Positions 1-8,720 are shown, numbered from the stretch's first letter. The stretch: DNA of 64,000 nt from an uncultured Luteimonas sp. (GCA_938008415.1 CALLKI010000063.1:31569-95568); one strand, 5' to 3'. The notes: generated by a model from the sequence alone, not told the origin. Made by a program: numbers and translations.

Positions 1-194
1 CCGCGCGGCTCCAGCCTGCTGGCAGGCTCGCCGAACTTCGCCAGGACCTGCTGCATGGTCATGCCCCGCTCGGGCATGGGGATGGCGGCGGACTGCGCCC
101 GCTCGATCAGCAGGGTATCGGCCGTGGCCGGCGCCGCGGCGAGGACGAGGGCGAACGCAAGGGTGATGGGCAGGAAGGAACGGGACAGGCGCAT
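1..194 (-). CDS. Conserved hypothetical secreted protein (3' part outside window)
   Basis: Only the first 64 codons are present; the gene runs leftward off the window edge. The ATG at 194 opens a clear Sec signal peptide: basic start (MRLSRS), a hydrophobic stretch of about 17 residues and an A-T-A-D type cleavage region near residue 26. The mature part contains a short MPERGMTM...VLAKFGEP segment. I recall similar small periplasmic proteins of unknown function in Xanthomonas genomes, where the segment continues into a tryptophan-containing beta-rich domain, but that part is not visible here. The gene is read in the same direction as rpmJ, 199 bases downstream of it and beyond rpmJ's terminator, so it probably has its own promoter. 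No function is assigned. Confidence 0.6.
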   Translation of the reverse strand, partial: MRLSRSFLPITLAFALVLAAAPATADTLLIERAQSAAIPMPERGMTMQQVLAKFGEPASRLEPR

Positions 195-319
195 TGCGGA
201 TTCCTTCGGATTCGGGGGAATGCTACCTGGCGCGTTGTACCAGAATCGCGCATCGGGCGCGGAGAGCGTGGGCGGGACTGCGGGGAGCGTCACATCCGGG
301 CGCCGGCCAGGAAAACGCA

Positions 320-343
320 GGGGGCCGCGTCGCCGCGGCCCCC
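320..343 (-). terminator. Rho-independent terminator of rpmJ
   Basis: A perfect 10-bp GC stem (320-329 with 334-343) closes a 4-base loop. Read on the minus strand it is followed within a few bases by a short T run (complement of the AAAA at 312-315). It lies 50 bases beyond the rpmJ stop codon. Confidence 0.75.
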
Positions 344-393
344 TTGCCGGTCTTGCGTCGTCTGCCGCGCGGGCCTGCGCCCGCGCCGCGCCA

Positions 394-519
394 TCAGCGC
401 TGGCGCGCCTTGTAGCGCGGGTTGGACTTGCAGATCACGAAGACCTTGCCACGGCGACGGACGACCTTGCAGTCGCGGTGGCGGGTCTTCGCCGACTTCA
501 GCGAGGACAGGACCTTCAT
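394..519 (-). CDS. rpmJ: 50S ribosomal protein L36 (41-residue, C-minus type)
   Basis: Encodes a 41-residue protein starting MKVLSSLKSAKTRHRDC and ending NPRYKARQR, the L36 pattern. L36 is a small protein of the large ribosomal subunit that packs into 23S rRNA. The classical form carries a zinc ribbon with three Cys and one His. Here only two cysteines (C17, C30) remain: the first Cys of the pair is replaced, and Tyr stands where the His should be. This is therefore the zinc-independent type, like E. coli YkgO, which is a few residues longer than classical L36. The gene stands alone, with its own promoter (571-600) and a strong terminator, divergent from cmk. It is too short for most gene finders but the protein match is unmistakable. 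Confidence 0.93.
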   Translation of the reverse strand: MKVLSSLKSAKTRHRDCKVVRRRGKVFVICKSNPRYKARQR

Positions 520-570
520 GGCGGGCCTCTGGAAAAGGGTTGGAATGGACGGGAAAATTGAAAGCCACAC

Positions 571-600
571 ATTCTAGCCGGTTTTTTGCCGGCCATTCAA
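571..600 (-). promoter_or_regulatory. Candidate sigma-70 promoter of rpmJ
   Basis: On the minus strand TTGAAT (600-595) and TAGAAT (576-571) are separated by 18 bases, ending 52 bases before the rpmJ start codon. The -35 box overlaps the proposed -35 of the divergent cmk promoter. Confidence 0.55.
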
Positions 601-624
601 GCGCTTGCGGGCGGCGGGTAGAAT
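596..624 (+). promoter_or_regulatory. Candidate promoter of cmk
   Basis: TAGAAT at 619-624 is a good -10 box. TTCAAG at 596-601 sits 17 bases upstream as a weak -35. The expected transcript would start about 20 bases before the cmk ATG. Confidence 0.4.
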
Positions 625-652
625 GTCCCGCGTTCGAGTGCGGAGTGGCGGC

Positions 653-1333
653 ATGGACGGGAGCGTACCGGTTCTGACCATCGACGGGCCTTCGGGTTCG
701 GGCAAGGGCACGATCAGCAGGCGCGTGGCCGGCCGGCTGGGCTGGCACTACCTCGATTCCGGGGCCCTGTACCGTGCCGTGGGCGTCGCCGCCGGCTGGG
801 CCGGGCTGGACCTGACCGATGCCCCGGCCCTGGTCCGCTGTGCCTTCGACACCCGGGTCGAGTTCAGGGAGGCCCCGGACGGGGAACTGCGGGTCCTGGT
901 CAACGGGGTGGACGCGACCGACGAGCTGCGGACCGAGACGGCCGGGGCAGCGGCCTCGGCCGTGGCCGCCATTCCCGAGGTCCGGGAGGCATTGAAGGAC
1001 CGCCAGCGGGCCTTCCGCCGCCCCCCGGGGCTGGTCGCCGACGGCCGGGACATGGGCACGGTGATCTTCCCGGACGCCCCCTACAAGGTGTATCTGACCG
1101 CAAGCGCCCAGGAGCGCGCCGAGAGGCGATATAAGCAGTTGAAGGAAAAAGGAGTTTCCGTCACAATTGACGATCTGCTGCGCGAGATCCTCGCCCGCGA
1201 CGCCCGGGACGCCAGCCGGGCGGTGGCGCCGTTGAGGCCGGCCGAAGACGCCGTGCACATCGACACCACCGGTCTTGGCATCGACGAGGTGGTCGAGCGC
1301 GTGCTGGCCCTGTTGCCCCTGCCACAGGGCTGA
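653..1333 (+). CDS. cmk: Cytidylate kinase
   Basis: Phosphorylates CMP and dCMP with ATP in pyrimidine nucleotide salvage. The 226-residue product opens MDGSVPVLTIDGPSGSGKGT, a P-loop typical of Cmk, with the conserved LDSGALYRA segment next and the DGRDMGTVIFP motif around residue 130. The reading frame is open upstream to 605, but ATG 653 is chosen because GGAG (642-645) lies 7 bases before it and the protein then starts like the family. Gene order cmk-rpsA-ihfB is conserved in many gammaproteobacteria. In Xanthomonas, aroA normally sits just upstream of cmk; here the upstream neighbour is the divergent rpmJ, and aroA appears at the far end of the window. Confidence 0.95.
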   Translation: MDGSVPVLTIDGPSGSGKGTISRRVAGRLGWHYLDSGALYRAVGVAAGWAGLDLTDAPALVRCAFDTRVEFREAPDGELRVLVNGVDATDELRTETAGAAASAVAAIPEVREALKDRQRAFRRPPGLVADGRDMGTVIFPDAPYKVYLTASAQERAERRYKQLKEKGVSVTIDDLLREILARDARDASRAVAPLRPAEDAVHIDTTGLGIDEVVERVLALLPLPQG

Positions 1334-1497
1334 TCGAAGCGCAGCAGCAGGCCCGCCGGCGCATCCGTGCCGGGCGGTTCATCAACCACAACACTCGCGG
1401 CCGGACGCGGTGATCCCGCGTGGCCCGCAACGGGTGGACCGCATGCGGGGCGGAAAGTTCCGCGTGCAGGTCTGTGTCATCAACCGAGTATTTTCCA

Positions 1498-3189
1498 ATG
1501 ACCGAATCTTTCGCTGAACTGTTCGAAAAGAGCCAGACCGACCTCGCCAAGCTCAAGCCCGGCGCCATCGTCACTGGCACCGTGGTCGAGGTGCGCCCCG
1601 ACGTTGTCGTGATCAACGCGGGCCTGAAGTCCGAGGGCATCGTTCCGATCGAGCAGTTCAAGAACGAGGCCGGCGAGATCGAGGTCGCCGTGGGCGACAC
1701 CGTCAAGGTCGCGCTGGACTCCATCGAGAACGGTTTCGGCGAGACCGTGCTGTCGCGCGAGAAGGCCAAGCGCGCGATGGTGTGGGACGAGCTGGAACAG
1801 GCCCTGGAGAAGGGCGAGACCGTGGTCGGCCGCATCAGCGGCAAGGTCAAGGGCGGCTTCACCGTCGACATCAAGGACGTCCGCGCGTTCCTGCCGGGCT
1901 CGCTGGTCGACGTGCGCCCGGTGCGTGACCCGGCCTACCTCGAGGGCAAGGAGCTCGAGTTCAAGCTGATCAAGCTCGACCGCAAGCGCAACAACGTGGT
2001 CGTCTCGCGCCGTGCCGTCGTCGAGAGCGAGCACTCCGAGGAGCGCGAGGCGCTGATGCAGAAGCTGGTCGAGGGCGCCGTGCTCAAGGGCGTGGTCAAG
2101 AACCTCACCGACTACGGCGCGTTCGTTGACCTGGGCGGCATCGACGGCCTGCTGCACATCACCGACATGGCGTGGAAGCGCGTGCGCCATCCGTCCGAGG
2201 TGGTCGAGGTCGGCCAGGAGCTCGAAGTGCGCGTGCTCAAGTACGACCGCGAGCGCAACCGCGTCAGCCTCGGCCTGAAGCAGCTGGGCGAGGACCCGTG
2301 GGAGAACATCGGCCGCCGCTACCCGGCCGGCACCCGTGTGTTCGGCAAGGTTTCCAACGTCACCGACTACGGCGCGTTCGTCGAGATCGAGCCGGGCGTC
2401 GAGGGCCTGGTCCACGTGTCCGAGATGGACTGGACCAACAAGAACGTCAACCCGTCGAAGATCGTGCAGATCGGCGACGAGGTCGAGGTCATGATCCTCG
2501 ACGTGGACGAGGAGCGCCGCCGCATCTCGCTGGGCATGAAGCAGGTCACCCAGAACCCGTGGGAGGTCTTCGCGGCCAACCACAAGAAGGGCGACCGTGT
2601 GGTCGGCCAGATCAAGTCGATCACCGACTTCGGCGTGTTCATCGGCCTGGAAGGCGGCATCGACGGCCTGGTCCACCTGTCCGACCTGAGCTGGCATTCC
2701 AGCGGCGAGGACGTGGTGCGCAACCTCAAGAAGGGCGACACCCTGGAGGCCGTGGTGCTGGCGGTCGACCCCGAGCGCGAGCGCATCTCGCTGGGCGTCA
2801 AGCAGCTCGAGCAGGATCCGTACGCCCAGTTCCTGGCCAACCACCCGCGCGGTTCCAAGGTTTCCGGCACCGTCAAGGAGGTTGACGCCAAGGGCGCGGT
2901 GATCGAGCTGGCCGAGGGCGTGGAAGGCTACGTGGCCGCCCGCGACATCAGCGACGAGCGCGTCGACGACGCCACCCAGCACCTGAAGGTTGGCGACAGG
3001 ATCGAGGCCAAGTACCTGGGCCAGGACCGCAAGAGCCGCATGCTGCAACTGTCGATCCGCGCCAAGGACGAGGCCGAGCTGGCCGAGACCCTGGCCGAGT
3101 ACAACAAGGCCGCGGCCGAGGCCTCCAGCGGTACCACCAAGCTCGGTGCGTTGCTGCGCGAGCAGCTCGAAGGCAAGTCCGCCGAGTAA
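1498..3189 (+). CDS. rpsA: 30S ribosomal protein S1
   Basis: S1 binds mRNA and helps load it on the 30S subunit, above all transcripts with weak Shine-Dalgarno sites. The product has 563 residues with six S1 OB-fold repeats; the central four are obvious from recurring segments such as VKNLTDYGAFVDLGGIDGLL and the LGLKQL / LGMKQV / LGVKQL repeat ends. ATG 1498 starts MTESFAELFEKS as in other proteobacteria; an in-frame start at 1420 would add an unrelated tail. No good Shine-Dalgarno precedes the ATG (only GAG about 10 bases away), which fits the known autoregulated, structured rpsA leader of enterobacteria. The 164-base gap after cmk would be that leader; I see no convincing promoter in it. 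Confidence 0.97.
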   Translation: MTESFAELFEKSQTDLAKLKPGAIVTGTVVEVRPDVVVINAGLKSEGIVPIEQFKNEAGEIEVAVGDTVKVALDSIENGFGETVLSREKAKRAMVWDELEQALEKGETVVGRISGKVKGGFTVDIKDVRAFLPGSLVDVRPVRDPAYLEGKELEFKLIKLDRKRNNVVVSRRAVVESEHSEEREALMQKLVEGAVLKGVVKNLTDYGAFVDLGGIDGLLHITDMAWKRVRHPSEVVEVGQELEVRVLKYDRERNRVSLGLKQLGEDPWENIGRRYPAGTRVFGKVSNVTDYGAFVEIEPGVEGLVHVSEMDWTNKNVNPSKIVQIGDEVEVMILDVDEERRRISLGMKQVTQNPWEVFAANHKKGDRVVGQIKSITDFGVFIGLEGGIDGLVHLSDLSWHSSGEDVVRNLKKGDTLEAVVLAVDPERERISLGVKQLEQDPYAQFLANHPRGSKVSGTVKEVDAKGAVIELAEGVEGYVAARDISDERVDDATQHLKVGDRIEAKYLGQDRKSRMLQLSIRAKDEAELAETLAEYNKAAAEASSGTTKLGALLREQLEGKSAE

Positions 3190-3210
3190 GGGATAGGGAA
3201 ACGGGCGCCA

Positions 3211-3241
3211 GGCGATGGTCCGGCACGGGCCGGCCATCGCC
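3211..3241 (+). other. Strong intercistronic hairpin between rpsA and ihfB
   Basis: GGCGATGG (3211-3218) pairs with CCATCGCC (3234-3241), extended inward by CCGGC/GCCGG with one bulged T. There is no T run, so it looks like an RNA-stabilising or processing structure rather than a terminator. It ends 27 bases before ihfB. Confidence 0.6.
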
Positions 3242-3267
3242 CGGGCGCATCCTTGGACCGGGGAACC

Positions 3268-3570
3268 ATGACCAAGTCGGAACTGATCGAGATCCTCACC
3301 CAGCGGCAGTCCCACCTGAAGGCGGATGACGTCGATCTGGCGGTGAAGACCCTGCTGGAGATGATGGCGAACTCGCTGGCCCACGGCGAGCGCATCGAGA
3401 TCCGCGGTTTCGGCAGTTTTTCCCTGCATTACCGGCCGCCCCGTACCGGCCGCAACCCCAAGACCGGGGATGCCGTCTCGCTTCCCGGCAAGTACGTGCC
3501 CCACTTCAAGCCGGGCAAGGAACTGCGCGAGCAGGTGGCCAACGTCATGCCGCTGCCGCCCGAGGACTGA
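3268..3570 (+). CDS. ihfB: Integration host factor subunit beta
   Basis: Beta subunit of the DNA-bending heterodimer IHF. It is 100 residues, starts MTKSELIEILTQRQ and carries the HU/IHF signature GFGSFSLHYRPPRTGRNPKT near residues 46-65, including the arm that inserts into the minor groove. ATG 3268 is preceded by GGGGA (3260-3264). A start at 3253 is possible but would give an atypical MDRGT extension. It follows rpsA by 78 bases, the usual arrangement in gammaproteobacteria. Confidence 0.96.
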   Translation: MTKSELIEILTQRQSHLKADDVDLAVKTLLEMMANSLAHGERIEIRGFGSFSLHYRPPRTGRNPKTGDAVSLPGKYVPHFKPGKELREQVANVMPLPPED

Positions 3571-3700
3571 TCCACCGGCCGCACCGTGTCGGCTAAGCTA
3601 GCCGGCATGCCCTTCCGCAACCCGCCCGACCTTCCATCCGCCGGCCACCGTGCGCGGCGGCATCGGGCGTGGCCACGTTGACGCAGACGGAGGCAGTCCG

Positions 3701-4879
3701 ATGGCGTTCGTCACCGAATGGTTCTGGTTCTTCCTGCTGCTGCCGATCGCGGCCCTGAGCGGCTGGGTGATCGGCCGCAGGGGCGGGGAGCGGCACAGCG
3801 ACACCCAGGTCAGCAGGCTGTCGATGACCTATTTCCGCGGCCTGAACTACCTGTTGAACGAGCAGCCCGACAAGGCGATCGAGCTGTTCCTGCACATCGC
3901 GGAACTGGACAAGGACACCTTCGAGACCCAGCTCGCGCTCGGCCACCTGTTCCGGCGCCGGGGCGAGGTGGATCGCGCCATCCGCCTGCACCAGGGGCTG
4001 GCCCAGCGGCCCGACCTGACCGACCAGCAGAAGGTGCAGGCGCTGCTGGCGCTGGGCGAGGATTACATGAAGTCCGGCCTGCTCGACCGTGCCGAGTCGG
4101 TGTTCACCGACCTGGCCAGGATCGACCAGCGCGCGCCGCAGGCGCTGCGGCACCTGATCGGCATCTACCAGGCCGAGCGTGACTGGGAGAAGGCCATCGA
4201 CAACGCCCGCCGCTACGAGGAAGTGACCGGCGAGCCGATGGGCAGGCTGATCGCGCAGTTCGAGTGCGAGCTGGCCGAGCGCCTGCGCGCGGCCGGCGAT
4301 GCCGGGGGCGCGCGGGCCGCGGTCGCGCGGGCCTACGCCGCCGATTCCAACTCGGTGCGTGCCGGCATCCTCGAGGGCAAGATCGAGCTCGACGCCGGCA
4401 ACGACCAGGCCGCGATCCGCGCGCTCGAGCGCGCCGCGCGACACGACCCGGAGTTCCTGCCGCTGATCATGCCTTCGCTGCTGGGGGCCTACGAGCGGGT
4501 CGGCGACACCCCGGGCGCGCGCAAGTTCCTGTCCGAGATGACCGAGCACTACCGCGGCATCGCCCCGGTTCTCGCGCTGGCCAGGCTGGTCGAGGCCGAG
4601 GAAGGCGTGGCCGCGGCGCGCAAGTACCTCGCGCACGAGCTGAAGGACCGGCCGTCCGTGCGCGGCGAGGCGGCGCTGATCGACCTCACCCTGGCCGAAG
4701 GCACCGGCTTCGAGGGCACCCTGCGTGACCTGCGCCTGATCACCGAGCAACTGCTGGTGCGCAACCCGAGCTACCGCTGCAACCGCTGCGGCTTCGGTGC
4801 GCGTACCCACCACTGGCAGTGCCCGAGCTGCAAGGAGTGGGGCACGATCAAGCCGTTGCTGAACTACGCCGTGGTCTGA
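3701..4879 (+). CDS. lapB: Lipopolysaccharide assembly protein LapB (YciM)
   Basis: Inner-membrane TPR protein that in E. coli controls LpxC turnover through FtsH and coordinates LPS synthesis. The 392-residue product has one N-terminal membrane helix (about residues 5-25, WFWFFLLLPIAALSGWVIG), a series of TPR helices, and a C-terminal rubredoxin-like metal site with two C-x2-C pairs (CNRC, CPSC), exactly the LapB plan. ATG 3701 is preceded by CGGAGG (3688-3693). In E. coli lapA sits just upstream; here only 130 bases separate ihfB from lapB and no LapA is present. The next gene, a lipid-linked sugar transferase, starts within about 25 bases, so they are probably cotranscribed. Confidence 0.93.
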   Translation: MAFVTEWFWFFLLLPIAALSGWVIGRRGGERHSDTQVSRLSMTYFRGLNYLLNEQPDKAIELFLHIAELDKDTFETQLALGHLFRRRGEVDRAIRLHQGLAQRPDLTDQQKVQALLALGEDYMKSGLLDRAESVFTDLARIDQRAPQALRHLIGIYQAERDWEKAIDNARRYEEVTGEPMGRLIAQFECELAERLRAAGDAGGARAAVARAYAADSNSVRAGILEGKIELDAGNDQAAIRALERAARHDPEFLPLIMPSLLGAYERVGDTPGARKFLSEMTEHYRGIAPVLALARLVEAEEGVAAARKYLAHELKDRPSVRGEAALIDLTLAEGTGFEGTLRDLRLITEQLLVRNPSYRCNRCGFGARTHHWQCPSCKEWGTIKPLLNYAVV

Positions 4880-4900
4880 GCGATGGGCGGCGGCGCGCAC

Positions 4901-5881
4901 ATGCCGACGCTCTGGCTGGCGCTGCATTTCGCCATCGGACTGGCGGGCACCTGGCTGGCCCTGCGCTACGCGCAGCGCCGCCGCCTGTTCGACCAGCCCG
5001 GTGAGCGCCGCAGCCATGCCGTGGCCACGCCGCGTGGCGGCGGCATCTCGCTCGCGGCCTCGCTGCTGGTGGCGATCATCCTGCTGGCGCTGGCGGTGGA
5101 TGCCCCCCGCAGCCAGGCGGCCGTCCTGCTTCCCGTCGGGGCGGGCCTGGCCGCGGTGGCCGGCATCGGCTGGGCCGACGACCACCGCCCGCTGTCGCCC
5201 TGGTGGCGCCTCGTGGTCCACGTGGCCGCCGCCGGATGCCTCGCGTGGGCCGTGCGCGCGTCAGGCGGCGGGACATGGTTCATGCTGCTGGCGTTCGTGG
5301 CGGCCGTGGTGCTGGTCAACGTCTGGAACTTCATGGACGGCATCGATGGCATCGCATCCTCGCAGGCGGCGATCGTGGCCCTGGGATATGCCCTGTCCGC
5401 CAGGGAAGGCGTGCCGTTCTGGCTGGGGACCGCTCTGGCTGCCGCGGCCTGCGGTTTCCTGCCGTTCAACGTCCCGAGGGCGCGGATCTTCCTCGGCGAC
5501 GTCGGCAGCGGGGCACTGGGATACGCAATCGCGACGCTGCTGGCGTTCGCTGCCATCGGCCACGGTCAGCGTGACCTTGGCTGGCTGGCCCTGCTGCTGC
5601 CGCTGTCACCATTCCTCGTTGACGCTTCGTTGACGCTCGCCGCCCGCATGCTTCGCGGGGAACGGTGGTGGGAGCCGCATGTCCAGCACGCCTACCAGCG
5701 TTGGGCGAGGTCGGGCGGGAGCCACCTGCGGGTGACGGCCGCTTACGCGCTGGCGGCCCTTGCCTGCATGCTGTTGATGTTCCATGCCCGTTCATCTTCC
5801 GCTCCGGTTCAGCTTGGCATGATCGGCATGGTCTGGCTGGCAGGGGGGATGGTCTGGCGGCATTTCCGCCGCCACGGCTAG
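4901..5881 (+). CDS. Glycosyltransferase family 4 protein (WecA/MraY/WbpL-like)
   Basis: Integral membrane enzyme of the polyprenyl-phosphate N-acetylhexosamine-1-phosphate transferase family, which starts O-antigen or exopolysaccharide units on undecaprenyl phosphate. About 320 residues with some ten membrane helices. Family motifs are visible: GERRSHAVATPRGGG near the N-terminus, the Asp-Asp pair in WADDHRPLS, NVWNFMDGIDG in the middle, and FLGDVGSGALGY. ATG 4901 (MPTLWLALHF) is chosen; ATG 4883, six codons upstream, is also possible and neither has a strong ribosome site. Together with the following CapD-like dehydratase this resembles the WbpL-WbpM pair of Pseudomonas O-antigen synthesis. 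The exact sugar cannot be told. Confidence 0.85.
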   Translation: MPTLWLALHFAIGLAGTWLALRYAQRRRLFDQPGERRSHAVATPRGGGISLAASLLVAIILLALAVDAPRSQAAVLLPVGAGLAAVAGIGWADDHRPLSPWWRLVVHVAAAGCLAWAVRASGGGTWFMLLAFVAAVVLVNVWNFMDGIDGIASSQAAIVALGYALSAREGVPFWLGTALAAAACGFLPFNVPRARIFLGDVGSGALGYAIATLLAFAAIGHGQRDLGWLALLLPLSPFLVDASLTLAARMLRGERWWEPHVQHAYQRWARSGGSHLRVTAAYALAALACMLLMFHARSSSAPVQLGMIGMVWLAGGMVWRHFRRHG

Positions 5882-5916
5882 CCGTTTGGTTCTTTCCAAG
5901 GGAAGTGACAGCAGGG

Positions 5917-7824
5917 ATGGCGGGCTTGAAGAACAGGATCCGGATCGCACTGCCGCGGGTCGCGGTGGTCGTCCATGACCTCTGCATGGTCTGGCTGTGC
6001 TGGACCTGCCTGCACCAGTTCCGTTACGCCATGCTGCCGGCCGCGCCTGTGATGCAGGGCGGCAGCCTGCAGGTCGCGCTGGTCCTGGCCGCCCAGGGCC
6101 TGGTGTTCTGGAAGGTGGGCCTGTACCGCGGCATCTGGCGCTTCGCCAGCGTCCCGGACCTGCTCAACATTCTCAAGGCCTCGATCTTTGGCGTGCTGGC
6201 GATCATGCTGGCGCTGTTCGCGGTCGGGCGGATGCTCGACGGGGTTCCGCGCACGGTGCTGTTGCTGTACCCCCTGCTGCTGACGGCGATGCTCGGCATG
6301 CCACGGCTGCTGTACCGCGCCTGGAAGGACCACAGCCTGGCACGGACCGAGAAGGGGGCCGTGCGGGTGCTGATCCTTGGCGCCGGCCAGGCGGGCGAGG
6401 CACTGGTGCGTGACCTGCGCCGCACCGGCGCCTACGAGCCGATCGGCTTCCTCGACGACGCGGCCAAGCTGCGCGGCAGCTACCTGCAGGGCCTGCCGGT
6501 GCTGGGCCGGATCGAGGACGTCAGCCGCATCGCCCCGGAAACCGCCGCCCAGCTGCTGGTCATCGCCATGCCCTCGCTGGATGCGGCATCCATGCGCCGC
6601 ATCGTCGCCGAGTGCGAGAAGACCGGACTGCCGTTCCGCACCGTGCCCCGGCTCGACGATCTGCTCGAAGGACGCTCGCTCCCGGGCGAGCTGAAGGAGG
6701 TCGCGATCGAGGACCTGCTCGGCCGCAAGCCGGTCACGCCGGACTGGAAGGCCATCCGTGCCTGGCTCGGTGGGCGCAGCGTGCTCGTCACCGGCGCGGG
6801 CGGCTCGATCGGTGCCGAACTGTGCCGGCAGTGCGCGCGCCACGGGGTCGGCCAGATCACCCTGGTCGAGATCGACGAACTGGCCCTGACCCGGACCGAA
6901 TCCGAACTCCGGCGTGACTTCCCGCAGCTGCAGGTCACGCCGGTGCTGGGCGACTGCGGCGACCCGGCGGTGATCAGGCATGCCCTGTCGCTCGCGAACC
7001 CCGATGCCGTGTTCCATGCCGCCGCCTACAAGCAGGTGCCGGTGCTTGAGGGACAGATCCGCGAGGCGGTCCGCAACAACGTGCTCGCCACGGAAACGGT
7101 CGCGCGCGAGGCGGTCGCGGCCAGGGCCGGCACCTTCGTGCTGATCTCCACCGACAAGGCGGTCGACCCTGTCAACGTGCTTGGCGCGACCAAGCGCCTG
7201 GCGGAGATGGTCTGCCAGGTGATCGGCAGCCAAGCGCCGACCCATTTCGTCACCGTGCGCTTCGGCAACGTGCTCGATTCGGCCGGCAGCGTCGTGCCGC
7301 TGTTCCGCGAGCAGATCCGAAACGGGGGGCCCGTCACCGTGACCCATCCCGAGGTGACGCGCTACTTCATGACCATCCCCGAGGCCTGCCAGCTGATCCT
7401 GCAGTCGGTGTCGATCGGCTCGCGCAACGCGATCTACACCTTGGACATGGGCGAGCCGGTCCCGATCCGGTTCCTGGCCGAGCAGATGATCAGGCTCGCC
7501 GGCAAGCAGCCCGAGCGCGACATCGCGATCGTGTACACCGGGCTGCGGCCGGGCGAGAAGCTGCACGAGACGCTGTTCCATGCCGACGAGCGCTATCGCC
7601 CGACGGTGCATCCGAAGATCCTCCAGGCGGAGGCCCGCGAGGTGTCCTCCGAACGGGTGCAGCAGGGACTGGCCCGCCTGCGCGACGCGGTGGCGGCCTA
7701 CGACCTGGAGGCCATCGGCCAGGCCCTGCGTGATGCGTTGCCCGAGTTCCGTCCCTCGGAGGTGGCGACCGAGGCAACCGGTACAGTAGTCGCTTTCCCC
7801 GCCAGGCAAGCCAGGAAGACATGA
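5917..7824 (+). CDS. Membrane-anchored nucleotide-sugar 4,6-dehydratase (WbpM/CapD family)
   Basis: Polysaccharide biosynthesis protein expected to convert a UDP-N-acetylhexosamine to its 4-keto-6-deoxy form. It has 635 residues: four N-terminal membrane helices, a CoA-binding-like Rossmann domain (about 140-260), then an extended SDR domain with GAGGSIG (about 293-299) and FHAAAYKQVPVLE. The STDKAVDPVNVLGATKR segment holds the catalytic region; where short homologues have Tyr-x3-Lys and WbpM has Met-x3-Lys, this protein has Leu422-x3-Lys426. ATG 5917 follows GCAGGG and begins MAGLKNRIRIALPR; the frame is open farther upstream inside the previous gene but only as a shadow. galU overlaps its stop by 4 bases (ATGA), implying one operon for nucleotide-sugar supply. 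Confidence 0.88.
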   Translation: MAGLKNRIRIALPRVAVVVHDLCMVWLCWTCLHQFRYAMLPAAPVMQGGSLQVALVLAAQGLVFWKVGLYRGIWRFASVPDLLNILKASIFGVLAIMLALFAVGRMLDGVPRTVLLLYPLLLTAMLGMPRLLYRAWKDHSLARTEKGAVRVLILGAGQAGEALVRDLRRTGAYEPIGFLDDAAKLRGSYLQGLPVLGRIEDVSRIAPETAAQLLVIAMPSLDAASMRRIVAECEKTGLPFRTVPRLDDLLEGRSLPGELKEVAIEDLLGRKPVTPDWKAIRAWLGGRSVLVTGAGGSIGAELCRQCARHGVGQITLVEIDELALTRTESELRRDFPQLQVTPVLGDCGDPAVIRHALSLANPDAVFHAAAYKQVPVLEGQIREAVRNNVLATETVAREAVAARAGTFVLISTDKAVDPVNVLGATKRLAEMVCQVIGSQAPTHFVTVRFGNVLDSAGSVVPLFREQIRNGGPVTVTHPEVTRYFMTIPEACQLILQSVSIGSRNAIYTLDMGEPVPIRFLAEQMIRLAGKQPERDIAIVYTGLRPGEKLHETLFHADERYRPTVHPKILQAEAREVSSERVQQGLARLRDAVAAYDLEAIGQALRDALPEFRPSEVATEATGTVVAFPARQARKT

Positions 7825-8720
7825 GCAAGCGGATTCGCAAAGCGGTGTTCCCGGTCGCTGGGCTGGGAACCAGGTTCCTGCCGGCCACCAAGACCGTGCC
7901 GAAGGAAATGCTGCCGATCGTCGACCGGCCGCTGATCCAGTACGCGGTGGACGAGGCCATCGAGGCCGGTTGCGACACGCTGGTGTTCGTGACCAACCGC
8001 TACAAGCACGCGGTGGCCGACTACTTTGACAAGGCCTACGAACTGGAGCACAAGCTCGAAGCCGCCGGCAAGCGCGAGCAGCTGGAACTGGTGCGCCACG
8101 TGCTGCCCGAGGGGGTGCGCGCGGTGTTCGTGACCCAGCCGGAGGCGCTTGGCCTCGGCCATGCGGTCCTGTGCGCCAGGCCCATCGTCGGCGACGAGCC
8201 GTTCGCCGTGCTGCTGCCCGACGACCTGATCTGGAACCGCGGCCCCGGCGCATTGAAGCAGATGGCGGACGCGGCGGAGGCCGCCGGCGCCAGCATGATC
8301 GCGGTGCAGGACGTCCCGCGCGAGAAGACCGGCAGCTACGGCATCGTCGCCGCCGAGCCGTTCTCCGGCCGGCACGGGCGGATCACGGCGATCGTGGAGA
8401 AGCCCCGCCCGGAGCAGGCGCCCAGCACTCTGGCCGTGGTCGGCCGCTACATACTCGACGGCAGGATCTTCGAGCTGCTGGAGGCGACCCGGCCGGGTGC
8501 CGGCGGCGAGATCCAGCTGACCGACGCGATCGCGGCGCTGCTGGCCGAGAAGCCCGTGCATGCCTTCCGTTTCCAGGGCACGCGCTTCGACTGCGGCACC
8601 CACCTGGGCCTGATCGAGGCGACGATCCGCTACGCGCTGGACCACGAGAAGCTCAGCGACGCCGCGCGCGACATGATGCAGAACGCGCTGAGCGAAATGG
8701 GCGTGGTGGACCTGGACTGA
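7821..8720 (+). CDS. galU: UTP-glucose-1-phosphate uridylyltransferase
   Basis: Makes UDP-glucose from UTP and glucose 1-phosphate for LPS, exopolysaccharide and osmolyte synthesis. The 299-residue product shows the nucleotidyltransferase signature FPVAGLGTRFLPATKTVPKE at residues 10-29, then KEMLPIVDRPLIQYAVDEA and the GGEIQLTDAI motif near residue 231. Start ATG overlaps the stop of the preceding dehydratase (ATGA), so it is translationally coupled. A bidirectional terminator follows 34 bases after the stop. Confidence 0.96.
   Translation: MSKRIRKAVFPVAGLGTRFLPATKTVPKEMLPIVDRPLIQYAVDEAIEAGCDTLVFVTNRYKHAVADYFDKAYELEHKLEAAGKREQLELVRHVLPEGVRAVFVTQPEALGLGHAVLCARPIVGDEPFAVLLPDDLIWNRGPGALKQMADAAEAAGASMIAVQDVPREKTGSYGIVAAEPFSGRHGRITAIVEKPRPEQAPSTLAVVGRYILDGRIFELLEATRPGAGGEIQLTDAIAALLAEKPVHAFRFQGTRFDCGTHLGLIEATIRYALDHEKLSDAARDMMQNALSEMGVVDLD

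Noticed and set aside
3607..3681. 24-codon open frame with a -10-like TAAGCT in front, between ihfB and lapB
   Set aside because: Arg/Pro-rich composition, no ribosome site and no resemblance to LapA or to an attenuator peptide.
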